Made by a program: the position numbers and the translations under genes. Of a DNA stretch of 63,751 nt, positions 35,658-44,472 are shown one piece after another. The first letter of the stretch is position 1. Each line of letters begins with the position of its first letter. This DNA is from an uncultured Faecalicatena sp. (GTDB taxonomy: Bacteria; Bacillota; Clostridia; Lachnospirales; Lachnospiraceae): positions 1 through 63,751 of the forward strand of contig CABTYO010000014.1 of assembly GCA_902489075.1 (NCBI GenBank), read 5' to 3'. A model generated the notes under the pieces. The model worked only from the letters and a program-made list of their open reading frames with translations. It did no database searches and was not told the DNA's origin.

Positions 35658-35785
35658 GTATACAATCTCCTTTCAAAATCTTTCATTCACCCGTTGCAAG
35701 AAATACCAGAATGATGCTATAATTCATTATAGCGTGCTTAGCGAAAAAAGCAAGGAAGCGAAAAGATAATGAGTAGGTGACGAAC

Positions 35786-38700
35786 TTGAAGAGTAAAATT
35801 AAACGTCTTTCCAAAGGAGATTTTCACATTCCGCAGCCAGAGATTATTTTCCCGGAGACACGGATTATCATGCGTGTCGGTGAGGGGGAGATGTATAAGG
35901 GAAGCTTCTCTTTGCAGAACCAGGGCGAGGGGACTATCAGAGGGCTTGTATATCCCTCTTCTTATCGTGTCCATTGTGAAGAACAGGGCTTCGATGGGAA
36001 CCCGGTTAATATCTATTATACATATGATGGTTCCGGACTGGTGCCGGGACATGTGGAACATGGCAAGTTTACGATCGTCTGCAATGGCGGGGAGTATGAT
36101 ATCGCATTTACGGCTATCATTGAAAAGCCGTTTGTGATGACCAGTTATGGCAAGGTACAGAGCCTGGAGGATTTTAAGAAGCTTTCTTTCCGGGATCCGG
36201 CAGAGGCGGAGAAGCTGTTTCGTTCCAGGGATTTTTATGAGATATTAAAATATGAAGATAAACGTATCCAGGCCCTCTATGATAATATGCGCAAGTGGGA
36301 ACTGGATCAGCAGGCGCTGGAGGAATTCCTTGTCGGCTGTAAGCAGAAGGAGAAGATTTTCCTGACGCTGGAGGAGGAGAGCCGGGCTTTCATGGAAGTG
36401 GAAGAGGCGCGCAAGGAGACTCTGACGATCAAGAAGAATACATGGGGCTATCTTACGATTGATGTGCACACGGAGGGGGATTTCCTGACCGTTGAGCACT
36501 CCAAGCTGACGACGGAAGAGTTTATCGGGAATTCTTACCGTCTGGAATATATTATTACAACGGAACAGCTGCATCGGGGGAGCAACTTCGGACAGATCAC
36601 TCTGGAGACACCATATGAGACACTTGTCTATGAGATTGTGGTGGAGAAGGATGTGAAACGGGAGGAAGAACACCGCAGCGGAGATATCGAGTTTGCGAGC
36701 ATCGTGAAGCGTTATCTGACCTACGAGGCAGGCCGGATAGATCTGAATACGTGGACGGATGAGTCGCTTAAAAAGATCGAGCATCTGCGTGAGGAGGACA
36801 GCAAGAATGAGATTTATCTGCTTGTCCATGCCCATATCTGTCTTCTCGGCAAACGGTTTGAGGAGGCGAAGTGGATTCTGGAGTCTTATAATTATAACCG
36901 TTTTGCGATCGGTAAGAATGTGGAGATCAGTTCTTACTATTTATATCTGACAACTCTTTTGAGCAATGATTCTGTGGGACAGCGCAGGGTTGCGGAGGAG
37001 CTTTCCAAGTCTTATATGAAGCATCCTGAGAGCTGGATGATTCTCTGTATGCTGGTCAATGTGGATTCGGAATATAAGATCTACAGTGAGCGCCTGCGCG
37101 TGCTGGAGCAGCATTTTTATGAGGAGAAGAGCCACAGTATCTGGTTTTATATGGAAGCGTTCAAGTGTTTCCGGGATAAAAGTTCTTCTTTGAAGAAGCT
37201 GGGGGCATTTGAGGTGCAGGTCCTGTATTTTGCTGCAAAGTATAAGCTGATGACAAAGGAACTGGCTCTGTATTCAGCCAATCTGGCGAGCCAGCTGAAA
37301 GGGTTTGACAGACATCTGTATGAGGCACTTGTGCTTGCATATAAGATGTATGAGGAGTCCATGATCCTGACTGCGATCTGTACGCTGCTGATCAAGGGCA
37401 ACTGTGTGGACAATATTTATTTTAAATGGTATGAAAAGGCGGTGGAGTCTGAGCTTAAGATCGCTCAGCTGTATGAATATTATATGGCGTCCATCCGGGT
37501 GCAGCATTTCCATAAGGCGCTCCCGAGGTCGGTATATCTGTATTTTATGCATGGAAATAACCTGGATTACCATAAGTGTGCGCTGTTATACTCGAACCTG
37601 ATCACGCATGAGGATGAATCAAGCGAGATCTACGCGCACTACCGGGATGAGATGGAGGCGTTTGCATGGAATCAGCTGGAGCGCCGCCATATTGATGAAC
37701 AGCTGCGTATTATTTATAAACGTTTTGTGACAGAGCGATCCATGAATCCGGAACGGATCAAGGCACTTTTCGATATCTGCCATGCTTACGAGATTACGAC
37801 CAAGGTGCCGAATATGAAGTTTATCCATATCATTTCGGATAACGGTACGATCACCCAGAAGGTGCCTTATACAGACCGTGGGACTCAGGTATTCCTGTAT
37901 GCGAAGACGGACAGGCTTGTGTGGGAGTCCAGGGATGGAAGACATTTCACAGATTCGATTCCCTATGAAAGCCGGAGACTGTTCTATGAACTGCGGTATA
38001 TGGATATGTGCAAGAAGTATCTCAACAGTATGCGCCTGAACCGGATGGAAGAGGAAGAAGAGCCTCTGACTCTGGAAATCGTTAGAGAACGCGGTGTGGA
38101 GAATTACGAAGAGGATGAGCTGTTTGCACTGTGCAGCAAGACGATCCGTGAAAATAATTATGAAAATGATGATTTTCTGACTTATATCTGTTTTGAATTA
38201 TTTAAGAAAGGGCAGTATGACAAGGTGATTCTGACCTATCTGTCCAATTATTACTGCGGGGCAACGTCGGAGATGAAGCAGCTCTGGCGGGAAGCACGGG
38301 AATATGAGGTTCATACCCATAAGCTGGGTGAGCGTATTCTGACCCAGATGCTGTTCTCGGAGGAGCTTTTTGCAGAAGTGCAGGTATTTGAGGAATATTA
38401 TGCAGAAGGGGCGTACTTCCGTCTGCAGCAGGCTTATCTGGCTTACATGGCCCGGGGGTATGTGGTGGAAGAGCGCAAGATCAGCAAGAGTGTGATCGAC
38501 ATCATCTGCCGTGAGTATGAGAAGGGTGAGGACACCATCGATATCAGCAAGATCGCGGTATTGAAGTATTATTCTACAAGAGAATATAATTCTACGATCC
38601 GCAAGACCTTAAAGAAGTTCCTGCAGGAGCTTTGCGGTAAGCAGATTTACTTCCCGTTCTTTTTGGCGTATGAGAAGGACTGGCTGGTGGAACTGCAGCT

Positions 38701-39076
38701 GTGGGACAAGACGCTGATCGAATATAAGGGACAGAAGGGCAGCAGAGTCATGCTTTACTATCAGCTGCAGAAGGGCGAGGCAGAGGCGGTGGATTATTCT
38801 ACAGAAGTCCTGACGCCGATGTATGAGAATCTGTATGTGAAAAAGTTTGTCCTGTTTTCCAATGAGAAGCTGAAATATTACTTTAAAGAAACAATCGATG
38901 GCAATACGTACCGGAGTGATAAGGAAAGCTGTGTGAAAGATGTGAAACAGGGTGAATCTGGCCGGTATGGACGTCTGAACGATATTCTTCTGAGTGAAGG
39001 CCGGGAGAAAGAGATGAAGATGAAGGTATACGCAGCAGAGGATGCGATCGCGGCACATATGTTTGAACAATACTAA
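35786..39076 (+). CDS. DUF5717 family large protein
   Basis: About 1096 residues. I prefer TTG 35786 (AGGTG 6 nt upstream) over GTG 35777. The first 110 residues look like a beta-sandwich (YKGSFSLQNQGEGTIRGLVY), a similar sandwich recurs near 220-295, and the rest is mainly helical with TPR/SEL-like character, rich in Tyr, Glu and Lys. No signal peptide or clear membrane helix, so probably cytosolic. Size and sequence match the DUF5717 family, seen mainly in Lachnospiraceae and next to DUF5716. Function unknown; a scaffold is the natural guess. Confidence 0.88.
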   Translation: MKSKIKRLSKGDFHIPQPEIIFPETRIIMRVGEGEMYKGSFSLQNQGEGTIRGLVYPSSYRVHCEEQGFDGNPVNIYYTYDGSGLVPGHVEHGKFTIVCNGGEYDIAFTAIIEKPFVMTSYGKVQSLEDFKKLSFRDPAEAEKLFRSRDFYEILKYEDKRIQALYDNMRKWELDQQALEEFLVGCKQKEKIFLTLEEESRAFMEVEEARKETLTIKKNTWGYLTIDVHTEGDFLTVEHSKLTTEEFIGNSYRLEYIITTEQLHRGSNFGQITLETPYETLVYEIVVEKDVKREEEHRSGDIEFASIVKRYLTYEAGRIDLNTWTDESLKKIEHLREEDSKNEIYLLVHAHICLLGKRFEEAKWILESYNYNRFAIGKNVEISSYYLYLTTLLSNDSVGQRRVAEELSKSYMKHPESWMILCMLVNVDSEYKIYSERLRVLEQHFYEEKSHSIWFYMEAFKCFRDKSSSLKKLGAFEVQVLYFAAKYKLMTKELALYSANLASQLKGFDRHLYEALVLAYKMYEESMILTAICTLLIKGNCVDNIYFKWYEKAVESELKIAQLYEYYMASIRVQHFHKALPRSVYLYFMHGNNLDYHKCALLYSNLITHEDESSEIYAHYRDEMEAFAWNQLERRHIDEQLRIIYKRFVTERSMNPERIKALFDICHAYEITTKVPNMKFIHIISDNGTITQKVPYTDRGTQVFLYAKTDRLVWESRDGRHFTDSIPYESRRLFYELRYMDMCKKYLNSMRLNRMEEEEEPLTLEIVRERGVENYEEDELFALCSKTIRENNYENDDFLTYICFELFKKGQYDKVILTYLSNYYCGATSEMKQLWREAREYEVHTHKLGERILTQMLFSEELFAEVQVFEEYYAEGAYFRLQQAYLAYMARGYVVEERKISKSVIDIICREYEKGEDTIDISKIAVLKYYSTREYNSTIRKTLKKFLQELCGKQIYFPFFLAYEKDWLVELQLWDKTLIEYKGQKGSRVMLYYQLQKGEAEAVDYSTEVLTPMYENLYVKKFVLFSNEKLKYYFKETIDGNTYRSDKESCVKDVKQGESGRYGRLNDILLSEGREKEMKMKVYAAEDAIAAHMFEQY

Positions 39077-39079
39077 AAA

Positions 39080-39171
39080 GGTAACATCCATGTCACTATG
39101 GCCCGAAAGTAATGAGCCTTAGTCGACAGGATGTACTTTGCATCTAAAGCTTGAAAAGACCAGGCTTAAGA
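39080..39171 (+). ncRNA. Structured leader of unknown class before the DUF5716 gene
   Basis: A long imperfect hairpin: GTA-a-CATCC pairs with GGATG-TAC, inside it TGTCACTA pairs with TAGT-c-GACA, then GGC/GCC, with a 13-nt loop CCGAAAGTAATGA (39080-39135). A second hairpin uses AAAGC/GCTTA around 39142-39171. No T run follows, and the next gene's RBS (GCAGGAGG) lies beyond. It does not match a riboswitch I know. Confidence 0.4.
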
Positions 39172-39196
39172 TACATAAGCAGCAGGAGGCCTAATA

Positions 39197-40480
39197 ATGG
39201 GACACGGTAATATTATTGGATATGAAATTAATGAAAAGACCTGCCAGATTAGTTTTTATAATGAGCAGCAGCTCGAACCGGAGACTATGGAGGTAGATAC
39301 CGATAATTATCAGATTCCGCTGATTATCGGTAAGCTCAGGGATACCTGGGCTTATGGTAAGGAAGCGAAGAGGCTTGTGACGATTAAGGAAGGCTTTACA
39401 GTTACGAGGCTTCTGGATAAGAGTCTGGCAGGGGAGAAGATTGAGTTCGGTGAGGAGACCTATGACGCGGTATGGCTTCTGTCCAAGTTTGTGCAGATGT
39501 CACTGCAGTCATTTCCGCAGATCGACGGGATCGTGTTCAGCGTGCCGGAGCTGACAGAGGAGCTGGCGCAGCTCCTTAGAGGGATCGCGGTGCGGATGAA
39601 TATTGATAAGCGTCACATTTTTATTCAGGATTATAAGGAAAGTTTCTGTAATTATCTGTTTTATCAGCCAAAGGAGCTGTGGCAGTATGAGGCGGCACTG
39701 TTCTGCTGCGACAGGAACGAGATCAAGGCTTATATGCTGCGCAGGCTCAAGCCGGGGCTGGGCGGTGGAAAGACGACATTTGTGACGGTGGATGAAGTGG
39801 CGAGTGCACATATGAAGGAGCTGGCCGCGGTATATCCGGTGCTCAACGAGGATAAGGCAAAGGAAGCGGATATGCGTTTCCGAAAGTTTATCGAGGGGGT
39901 CTTTGATAAACGGATCGTATCCTCGGTCTTCCTGACAGGGGAAGGCTTTGAGAATAACTGGTATCCAACATCTTTGCGTGTACTTTGCAATGGAAGAAGG
40001 GCGTTCATCGGGAATAACCTGTATTCGAAGGGGGCATGCTACACGGCTTACCGGAAGATGTATATGCATATCGAGGATCCGGTGTATCTTTCAGAATCAA
40101 AGCTGACCGACCAGATTACGATTAATATGAGGGTGGACGGGCAGGAGATGTGGTACCCGATTGTATCCTGGGGAGCACACTGGTATGAATCCAATAACCA
40201 GTGGGAAGTGCTGCTGGAGGATGTGGAAGATATTGAACTGCACGTAGAATCCCTTGTTCAGGGAACCTTGAAGACGGAAGTGATTTCGCTGGAAAATTTC
40301 CCGAAGCGGGGAGAATATTCGATGAGACTGCAGTTAGAAACTCTGTTTCTGGATGAAAAGACATGTAAGATTACAGCACGGGATGTAGGATTTGGAGAAT
40401 TTTTCCTGCCTACAGATTTTCAGGAAGAGAAGATAATTCACTTAGGAGGCAATGATGGGAAGTTTAATTCTTTGTCATGA
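39197..40480 (+). CDS. DUF5716 family protein, possibly actin/Hsp70-like fold
   Basis: 427 residues. Sequence and position match DUF5716, partner of DUF5717. The layout suggests the actin/Hsp70 ATPase superfamily: N-terminal GYEINEKTCQISFY, IDGIVFSVPELTEELAQLL then NIDKRHIFIQDYKESFCNY, and SSVFLTGEGFENNWYPTSL followed by GRRAFIGNNLYSKGACYTA, in the order of strand, connect and adenosine motifs. The canonical Gly-rich phosphate loops are weak, so ATP binding is uncertain. It is followed with 29-nt overlap by a helical-repeat gene. Confidence 0.85.
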   Translation: MGHGNIIGYEINEKTCQISFYNEQQLEPETMEVDTDNYQIPLIIGKLRDTWAYGKEAKRLVTIKEGFTVTRLLDKSLAGEKIEFGEETYDAVWLLSKFVQMSLQSFPQIDGIVFSVPELTEELAQLLRGIAVRMNIDKRHIFIQDYKESFCNYLFYQPKELWQYEAALFCCDRNEIKAYMLRRLKPGLGGGKTTFVTVDEVASAHMKELAAVYPVLNEDKAKEADMRFRKFIEGVFDKRIVSSVFLTGEGFENNWYPTSLRVLCNGRRAFIGNNLYSKGACYTAYRKMYMHIEDPVYLSESKLTDQITINMRVDGQEMWYPIVSWGAHWYESNNQWEVLLEDVEDIELHVESLVQGTLKTEVISLENFPKRGEYSMRLQLETLFLDEKTCKITARDVGFGEFFLPTDFQEEKIIHLGGNDGKFNSLS

Positions 40481-41222
40481 CAGACACGCAACGCATCCTT
40501 ACGAGATCACGAGGATTCACTGCAAAATATATACAATTGAAGAATTATGCTATTATCTGTGCAATAATCTCTACCTGATTGATTACACGATTATGAATGA
40601 TCAGCTCTGCAACTGGCTGGAAGAGGAACTGGGTCTTGCCACGCTTGCAGGGAATCTGAGAGATGTGATCCGCCTGCATGGTTCTGTTGAAAAATTCGTA
40701 CTTACGATCCTGAAAAGTTCCAAGATCTTCAGGGAGCCGGAGATGATCCGCATCCAGAATGTTCTGGAGCGCCTGAAGAATCAGAAGGATATCGAACGCC
40801 AGAAGTACAAAGGCGATAACCTGCTGGAGAGTGGTGAGATTGAGGAAGCGATCCTTGTCTATCAGGCGATTCTGAACGAGGAGCCGGATGAGAGTGTAGA
40901 TCCGAAATTCTATGGAAAGATATACGCAGGCCTGGGTGCCGCGTATGGAAGACTGTTTCTCTATCAGGAGTCAGCCAGGATGTATGACAGAGCTTACCAG
41001 ATCTGCGAGGATAAAGCACTGTTAAAGCCATATCTCTATGCGTCTTATAAATACATGTCGCTGGAGGAATACCATATTCTTCTGACAAAGCATGACGATT
41101 ATGTAGAGATCAACGCACAGATCCGTCAGGAGATGGAAGATATCAAGGAACATCTTCAGATGGAGCCGAGCAATATCATGCTGGAAAAGTGGAAACAGCA
41201 GTATCGGAGAAGCCATATCTAG
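40455..41222 (+). CDS. Helical (TPR-like) protein of the DUF5716/DUF5717 cluster
   Basis: 255 residues from the second ATG at 40455 (AGGAGG 5 nt upstream); it overlaps the DUF5716 gene by 26 nt. The N-terminal half begins GSLILCHDRHATHPYEI, a compact domain; residues 115-230 hold TPR-like helices (GDNLLESGEIEEAILVYQAI, then GLGAAYGRLFLYQESARMYD). Likely an adaptor for the two preceding proteins. A terminator follows directly. Confidence 0.8.
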   Translation: MGSLILCHDRHATHPYEITRIHCKIYTIEELCYYLCNNLYLIDYTIMNDQLCNWLEEELGLATLAGNLRDVIRLHGSVEKFVLTILKSSKIFREPEMIRIQNVLERLKNQKDIERQKYKGDNLLESGEIEEAILVYQAILNEEPDESVDPKFYGKIYAGLGAAYGRLFLYQESARMYDRAYQICEDKALLKPYLYASYKYMSLEEYHILLTKHDDYVEINAQIRQEMEDIKEHLQMEPSNIMLEKWKQQYRRSHI

Positions 41223-41237
41223 TACACGAAATAACAA

Positions 41238-41279
41238 TAAAGGGAACAGATGCTGTACGAAGGCGGCCTGCTCCCTTTT
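41238..41279 (+). terminator. Terminator of the DUF5717/DUF5716 cluster
   Basis: AAAGGGA-a-CAG pairs with CTG-c-TCCCTTTT around a loop of about 18 nt, followed by a T-rich segment. Confidence 0.75.
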
Positions 41280-41335
41280 CGTTTACCCTGTTTTTGGGAA
41301 AATTCAATAATTCGATACATTAGACAAGGTCAGAT

Positions 41336-41653
41336 TCAGTTTGTTCCATCCAGATGCTTTACCTTGATTACACCATTTAGCTTGGCAGGAGAACACTCAT
41401 CGATTCCCCCGTTGTACGTCACCTGGACCCGGTCACCCGCCTCAAAATCAGAAGCCTGATAAAATCGGTAAGGAACCCTGCATTTTTCGTCCATATCGTC
41501 AAGGGAAACGATCAGCCAGCCATCCTCAACAACCAGAACTGTTCCCTTGACAGTCACCTGATCCCGGGAATAAAGCACTAGAAATAGAAAAATAACACAG
41601 CACAGGAATAAAGCCAATATCAAAACATCACGATTCTTCTTTTTGATCTTCAT
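41336..41653 (-). CDS. Small membrane-anchored protein, DUF3221/OB-like
   Basis: 105 residues from ATG 41653 (MKIKKKNRDVLILALFLCCV), preceded by GGGGCGGA; a longer frame to 41713 lacks an RBS. One N-terminal membrane helix (9-28) is followed by an external beta domain (VTVKGTVLVVEDGWLIVSL, then FEAGDRVQVTYNG) like the DUF3221/YobA type. Function unknown; monocistronic. Confidence 0.75.
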   Translation of the reverse strand: MKIKKKNRDVLILALFLCCVIFLFLVLYSRDQVTVKGTVLVVEDGWLIVSLDDMDEKCRVPYRFYQASDFEAGDRVQVTYNGGIDECSPAKLNGVIKVKHLDGTN

Positions 41654-41880
41654 TTTAAATCCGCCCCTTTCCAAAACGACAACATTTTCCCTATGCAAAG
41701 CAATTCTGCCCATAAACAGCCATACGAATTTATAAAATTATTGTACCATAATTCTTGAGAAATCAGGTAAAAATATCCTCTCAAAAATATGTGAAAATAA
41801 TATATCAAAAATCACTTGTGAAACAGCACTGCTCCCGCTCAGGGAGCCCTTCTATTCAAAAAAGTACCACGTTTAAATTC

Positions 41881-41909
41881 TTGACATTAATCACGAAATA
41901 TGATATTAT
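41881..41909 (+). promoter_or_regulatory. Consensus sigma-A promoter of the amino-acid ABC operon
   Basis: TTGACA (41881-41886) and TATTAT (41904-41909) with 17-bp spacing, 74 bp before the binding protein gene. Confidence 0.85.
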
Positions 41910-41982
41910 ATCGAAGTGATTTAGCGTGGTAAAGTAATCAATTGGTAAAATAATAAAGCGCCGCGCAAGGGAGGACGAACTT

Positions 41983-42837
41983 ATGAAGAGAAAATTAGCA
42001 TTCGCTCTGGCAGCGACACTGATGTTAACGACGGCGTTATCAGGATGCGGAGGAAAAGAAGCGGATTCCAAGGATTCCGATAATTCTGATAAGAAGGAGA
42101 CAACAAAGACGGAAGCTGCGAATGCAGAGAAAGCCGAAGGGGACAAGTTTGTTCTTGGTTTTGACGCAAACTTCCCGCCTTATGGATATAAGGATGACAA
42201 CGGCGAGTATGTGGGCTTTGACCTGGATCTGGCGCAGGAGGTCTGTGACAGGAACGGATGGGAGCTTGTAAAGCAGCCGATCGACTGGGACGCAAAGGAT
42301 ATGGAGCTGAACTCAGGAACCATCGACTGTATCTGGAATGGATTTACAATGGATGGACGTGAGGACGATTATACATGGTCTGACCCATATGTAGATAACA
42401 GCCAGGTAGTAGTTGTTGCAGAGAACGCGGGGATTAAGTCCCTTGACGATCTTGCAGGAAAGATCGTGGAGGTACAGGCTGATTCATCAGCGCTGGCGGC
42501 TCTGGAAGGAGACCAGAAGGAACTGGCAGATACCTTTGGACAGCTGACACAGGTGCCGGATTACAATACAGCATTTATGGATCTGGAAGCAGGGGCAGCA
42601 GAAGCAGTTGCAATGGATGTCGGAGTTTCCAAGTACCAGATTGAATCCAGAGGCGGCGGATATGTGGCACTGGAGGAACCAATTTCTTCCGAGCAGTATG
42701 CAATCGGATTCAAGAAGGGCAATGAGAAGTTAAGAGACCAGGTACAGAAGTCCTTAAATGAGATGGCAGAAGACGGAACTTTCATGAAGATCGCAGAGAA
42801 ATGGGGCGTTGAGGATTCTGTCTGCTTAGGCAAATAA
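41983..42837 (+). CDS. Polar amino acid ABC transporter substrate-binding lipoprotein
   Basis: 284 residues. Lipoprotein signal with lipobox ALSGC (Cys about 22), acidic linker to about 48, then the family 3 binding protein fold: FVLGFDANFPPYGYKDDNGEYVGFDLDLAQEV, TIDCIWNGFTMDGRE, then the hinge LAGKIVEVQADSSAL. Permease and ATPase genes follow, so this is an importer for a polar amino acid (cystine, glutamine or arginine types are all possible). A hairpin after the gene probably lowers expression of the downstream genes relative to the binding protein. Confidence 0.93.
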   Translation: MKRKLAFALAATLMLTTALSGCGGKEADSKDSDNSDKKETTKTEAANAEKAEGDKFVLGFDANFPPYGYKDDNGEYVGFDLDLAQEVCDRNGWELVKQPIDWDAKDMELNSGTIDCIWNGFTMDGREDDYTWSDPYVDNSQVVVVAENAGIKSLDDLAGKIVEVQADSSALAALEGDQKELADTFGQLTQVPDYNTAFMDLEAGAAEAVAMDVGVSKYQIESRGGGYVALEEPISSEQYAIGFKKGNEKLRDQVQKSLNEMAEDGTFMKIAEKWGVEDSVCLGK

Positions 42838-42854
42838 TAATAAAATAAGGAAGA

Positions 42855-42883
42855 AAAAGGCCAGGAGTATTATCTGGCCTTTT
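42855..42883 (+). terminator. Intra-operon hairpin after the binding protein gene
   Basis: AAAAGGCCAG pairs with CTGGCCTTTT (9-nt loop). Partial terminator or mRNA-stabilising hairpin, usual after ABC binding protein genes. Confidence 0.75.
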
Positions 42884-42912
42884 ATCCCGTTAAGAACCCG
42901 GAGGATGAATCG

Positions 42913-43569
42913 ATGAAGATTAGTATTATGGCGATGATAAGCCAGATGTCAAGCGGTATGTTGGTCACGCTTGAAATATTTTTTTCCACACTTTTGTTTT
43001 CCCTGCCCCTGGGACTGATTGTGGCATTTGGAAGGATGTCGAAGATCAGGCCGATCCAGTGGATCACAAAGGCATATATTTCGATTATGCGCGGAACCCC
43101 GCTGATGCTGCAGCTGATGGTGGTCTATTTTGGACCATACTACATATTTGGGGTCCAGATTACCACGACCTACAGGATTACGGCGACACTGATCGCCTTT
43201 GCCATCAACTATGCGGCTTATTTTGCAGAAATATACCGCGGAGGGATCGAGTCCATGCCGGTAGGGCAGTATGAGGCGGCAAAGCTTTTGGGATACAGCA
43301 GGGTGCAGACCTTTTTCCGCATTATTTTCCCACAGGTAATCAAACGGATCATGCCGTCTGTGACAAACGAAGTCATTACTCTTGTCAAGGATACATCCCT
43401 GGCCTTTGCTATCGCAGTGGCAGAGATGTTCACCACGGCAAAGCAGATTTCTTCTGCCCAGACTTCCGTTGTACCGCTGATCGCAGCAGGTGTGTTCTAT
43501 TATATCTTTAACCTGGTTGTGGCAGTGATCATGGAAGGCATCGAGAAGAAGCTGAATTACTATCAATAG
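42913..43569 (+). CDS. Amino acid ABC transporter permease
   Basis: 218 residues, His/Glu/Gln/Arg permease class. Five or so membrane helices; FIMRGTPLML-type motif (ISIMRGTPLMLQLMVVYFG near 58) and the EAA loop (YEAAKLLGYSRVQTFFRIIFPQ near 120) are intact. Sits 75 bp after the binding protein and 11 bp before the ATPase. Confidence 0.93.
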   Translation: MKISIMAMISQMSSGMLVTLEIFFSTLLFSLPLGLIVAFGRMSKIRPIQWITKAYISIMRGTPLMLQLMVVYFGPYYIFGVQITTTYRITATLIAFAINYAAYFAEIYRGGIESMPVGQYEAAKLLGYSRVQTFFRIIFPQVIKRIMPSVTNEVITLVKDTSLAFAIAVAEMFTTAKQISSAQTSVVPLIAAGVFYYIFNLVVAVIMEGIEKKLNYYQ

Positions 43570-43580
43570 GAGGAAATGTC

Positions 43581-44270
43581 ATGAGTTTGTTGGAAATGAA
43601 GCATATCAAGAAGAGTTTTGACGGCTTTGGAGTGTTGGAAGACATTTCCCTGACAGTGGAGGAAGGGGAGGTGCTGGCGATCATCGGTCCATCCGGTTCC
43701 GGTAAGTCCACACTTCTGCGCTGTGCAACGAATCTGGAAACGCCGGATGCAGGTGAGATCCATTATGAGGGAGAGTACGGACTGGTGTTCCAGAACTTTA
43801 ACCTGTTCCCGCATTTTTCCGTGTTAAAAAATATCACGGATGCCCCGATCAAGGTGCAGAAACGTAATAAAGATGAGGTATACAAAGAGGCGAGGGTGCT
43901 GCTTAAGAAAATGGGGCTCTCAGATAAGGAGAATGCGTATCCGTACCAGCTTTCCGGCGGCCAGCAGCAGAGAGTGTCCATTGCGAGGGCCCTGGCAATG
44001 AATCCGAAGATCCTCTTTTTCGATGAGCCGACCTCGGCCCTGGACCCGGAACTGACAGGAGAGATTTTAAAAGTCATCAAGGATCTGGCAGCTGAGCATA
44101 TGACCATGGTGATCGTGACACATGAGATGAATTTTGCGAGAAATGTGGCGGACCATATTATTTTTATGGACAAAGGTGTGATCGCGGAACAGGGAACACC
44201 GGAGGAAGTATTTGGCTCAGATAATATGAGAATGAAAGAATTCCTCGGGAAACTGTCAGAAGAATATTGA
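43581..44270 (+). CDS. Amino acid ABC transporter ATP-binding protein
   Basis: 229 residues: Walker A GPSGSGKSTLLR near 34, Q-loop LVFQNFNLFPH, signature LSGGQQQRVSIARAL near 131, Walker B ILFFDEPTSALDP, H-loop VTHEM. Slightly shorter than GlnQ-type proteins because the strand region before the Q-loop (HYEGEYGLVFQ) is compressed. Completes the three-gene importer. Confidence 0.94.
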   Translation: MSLLEMKHIKKSFDGFGVLEDISLTVEEGEVLAIIGPSGSGKSTLLRCATNLETPDAGEIHYEGEYGLVFQNFNLFPHFSVLKNITDAPIKVQKRNKDEVYKEARVLLKKMGLSDKENAYPYQLSGGQQQRVSIARALAMNPKILFFDEPTSALDPELTGEILKVIKDLAAEHMTMVIVTHEMNFARNVADHIIFMDKGVIAEQGTPEEVFGSDNMRMKEFLGKLSEEY

Positions 44271-44341
44271 TAAATAAGGCGTATAATATAAGAAAAACTT
44301 ATATATAACTGCGAAAATAAATAATGAACATAAAGTTATAC

Positions 44342-44377
44342 AAGGCAGAGGGTATATTGATTTTCCCTCTGCCTTGT
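44342..44377 (+). terminator. Terminator after the ABC operon, containing the purC promoter -35 in its loop
   Basis: AAGGCAGAGGG pairs with CCCTCTGCCTT around a 12-nt loop; a short T-rich stretch follows. The loop holds TTGATT, the -35 of the next promoter. Confidence 0.7.
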
Positions 44378-44385
44378 ATTATAAT
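44357..44385 (+). promoter_or_regulatory. Probable purC promoter embedded in the terminator
   Basis: TTGATT (44357-44362), 17 bp, TATAAT (44380-44385); purC starts 87 bp on. One arm of the terminator stem forms the spacer. Confidence 0.65.
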
Positions 44386-44472
44386 CAGTGTGCAAGACCA
44401 CAAATTTCAAATTACAAAAGATGGTCGTACTATATGAAACACGAAAAATACAAGAAGGACAGGTGTAAACGT

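Noticed and set aside
39080..39171. Cyclic-di-GMP or other known riboswitch
   Set aside because: I compared with GEMM-I and guanidine-type consensus features and did not find their conserved cores; kept only as an unclassified structured leader.
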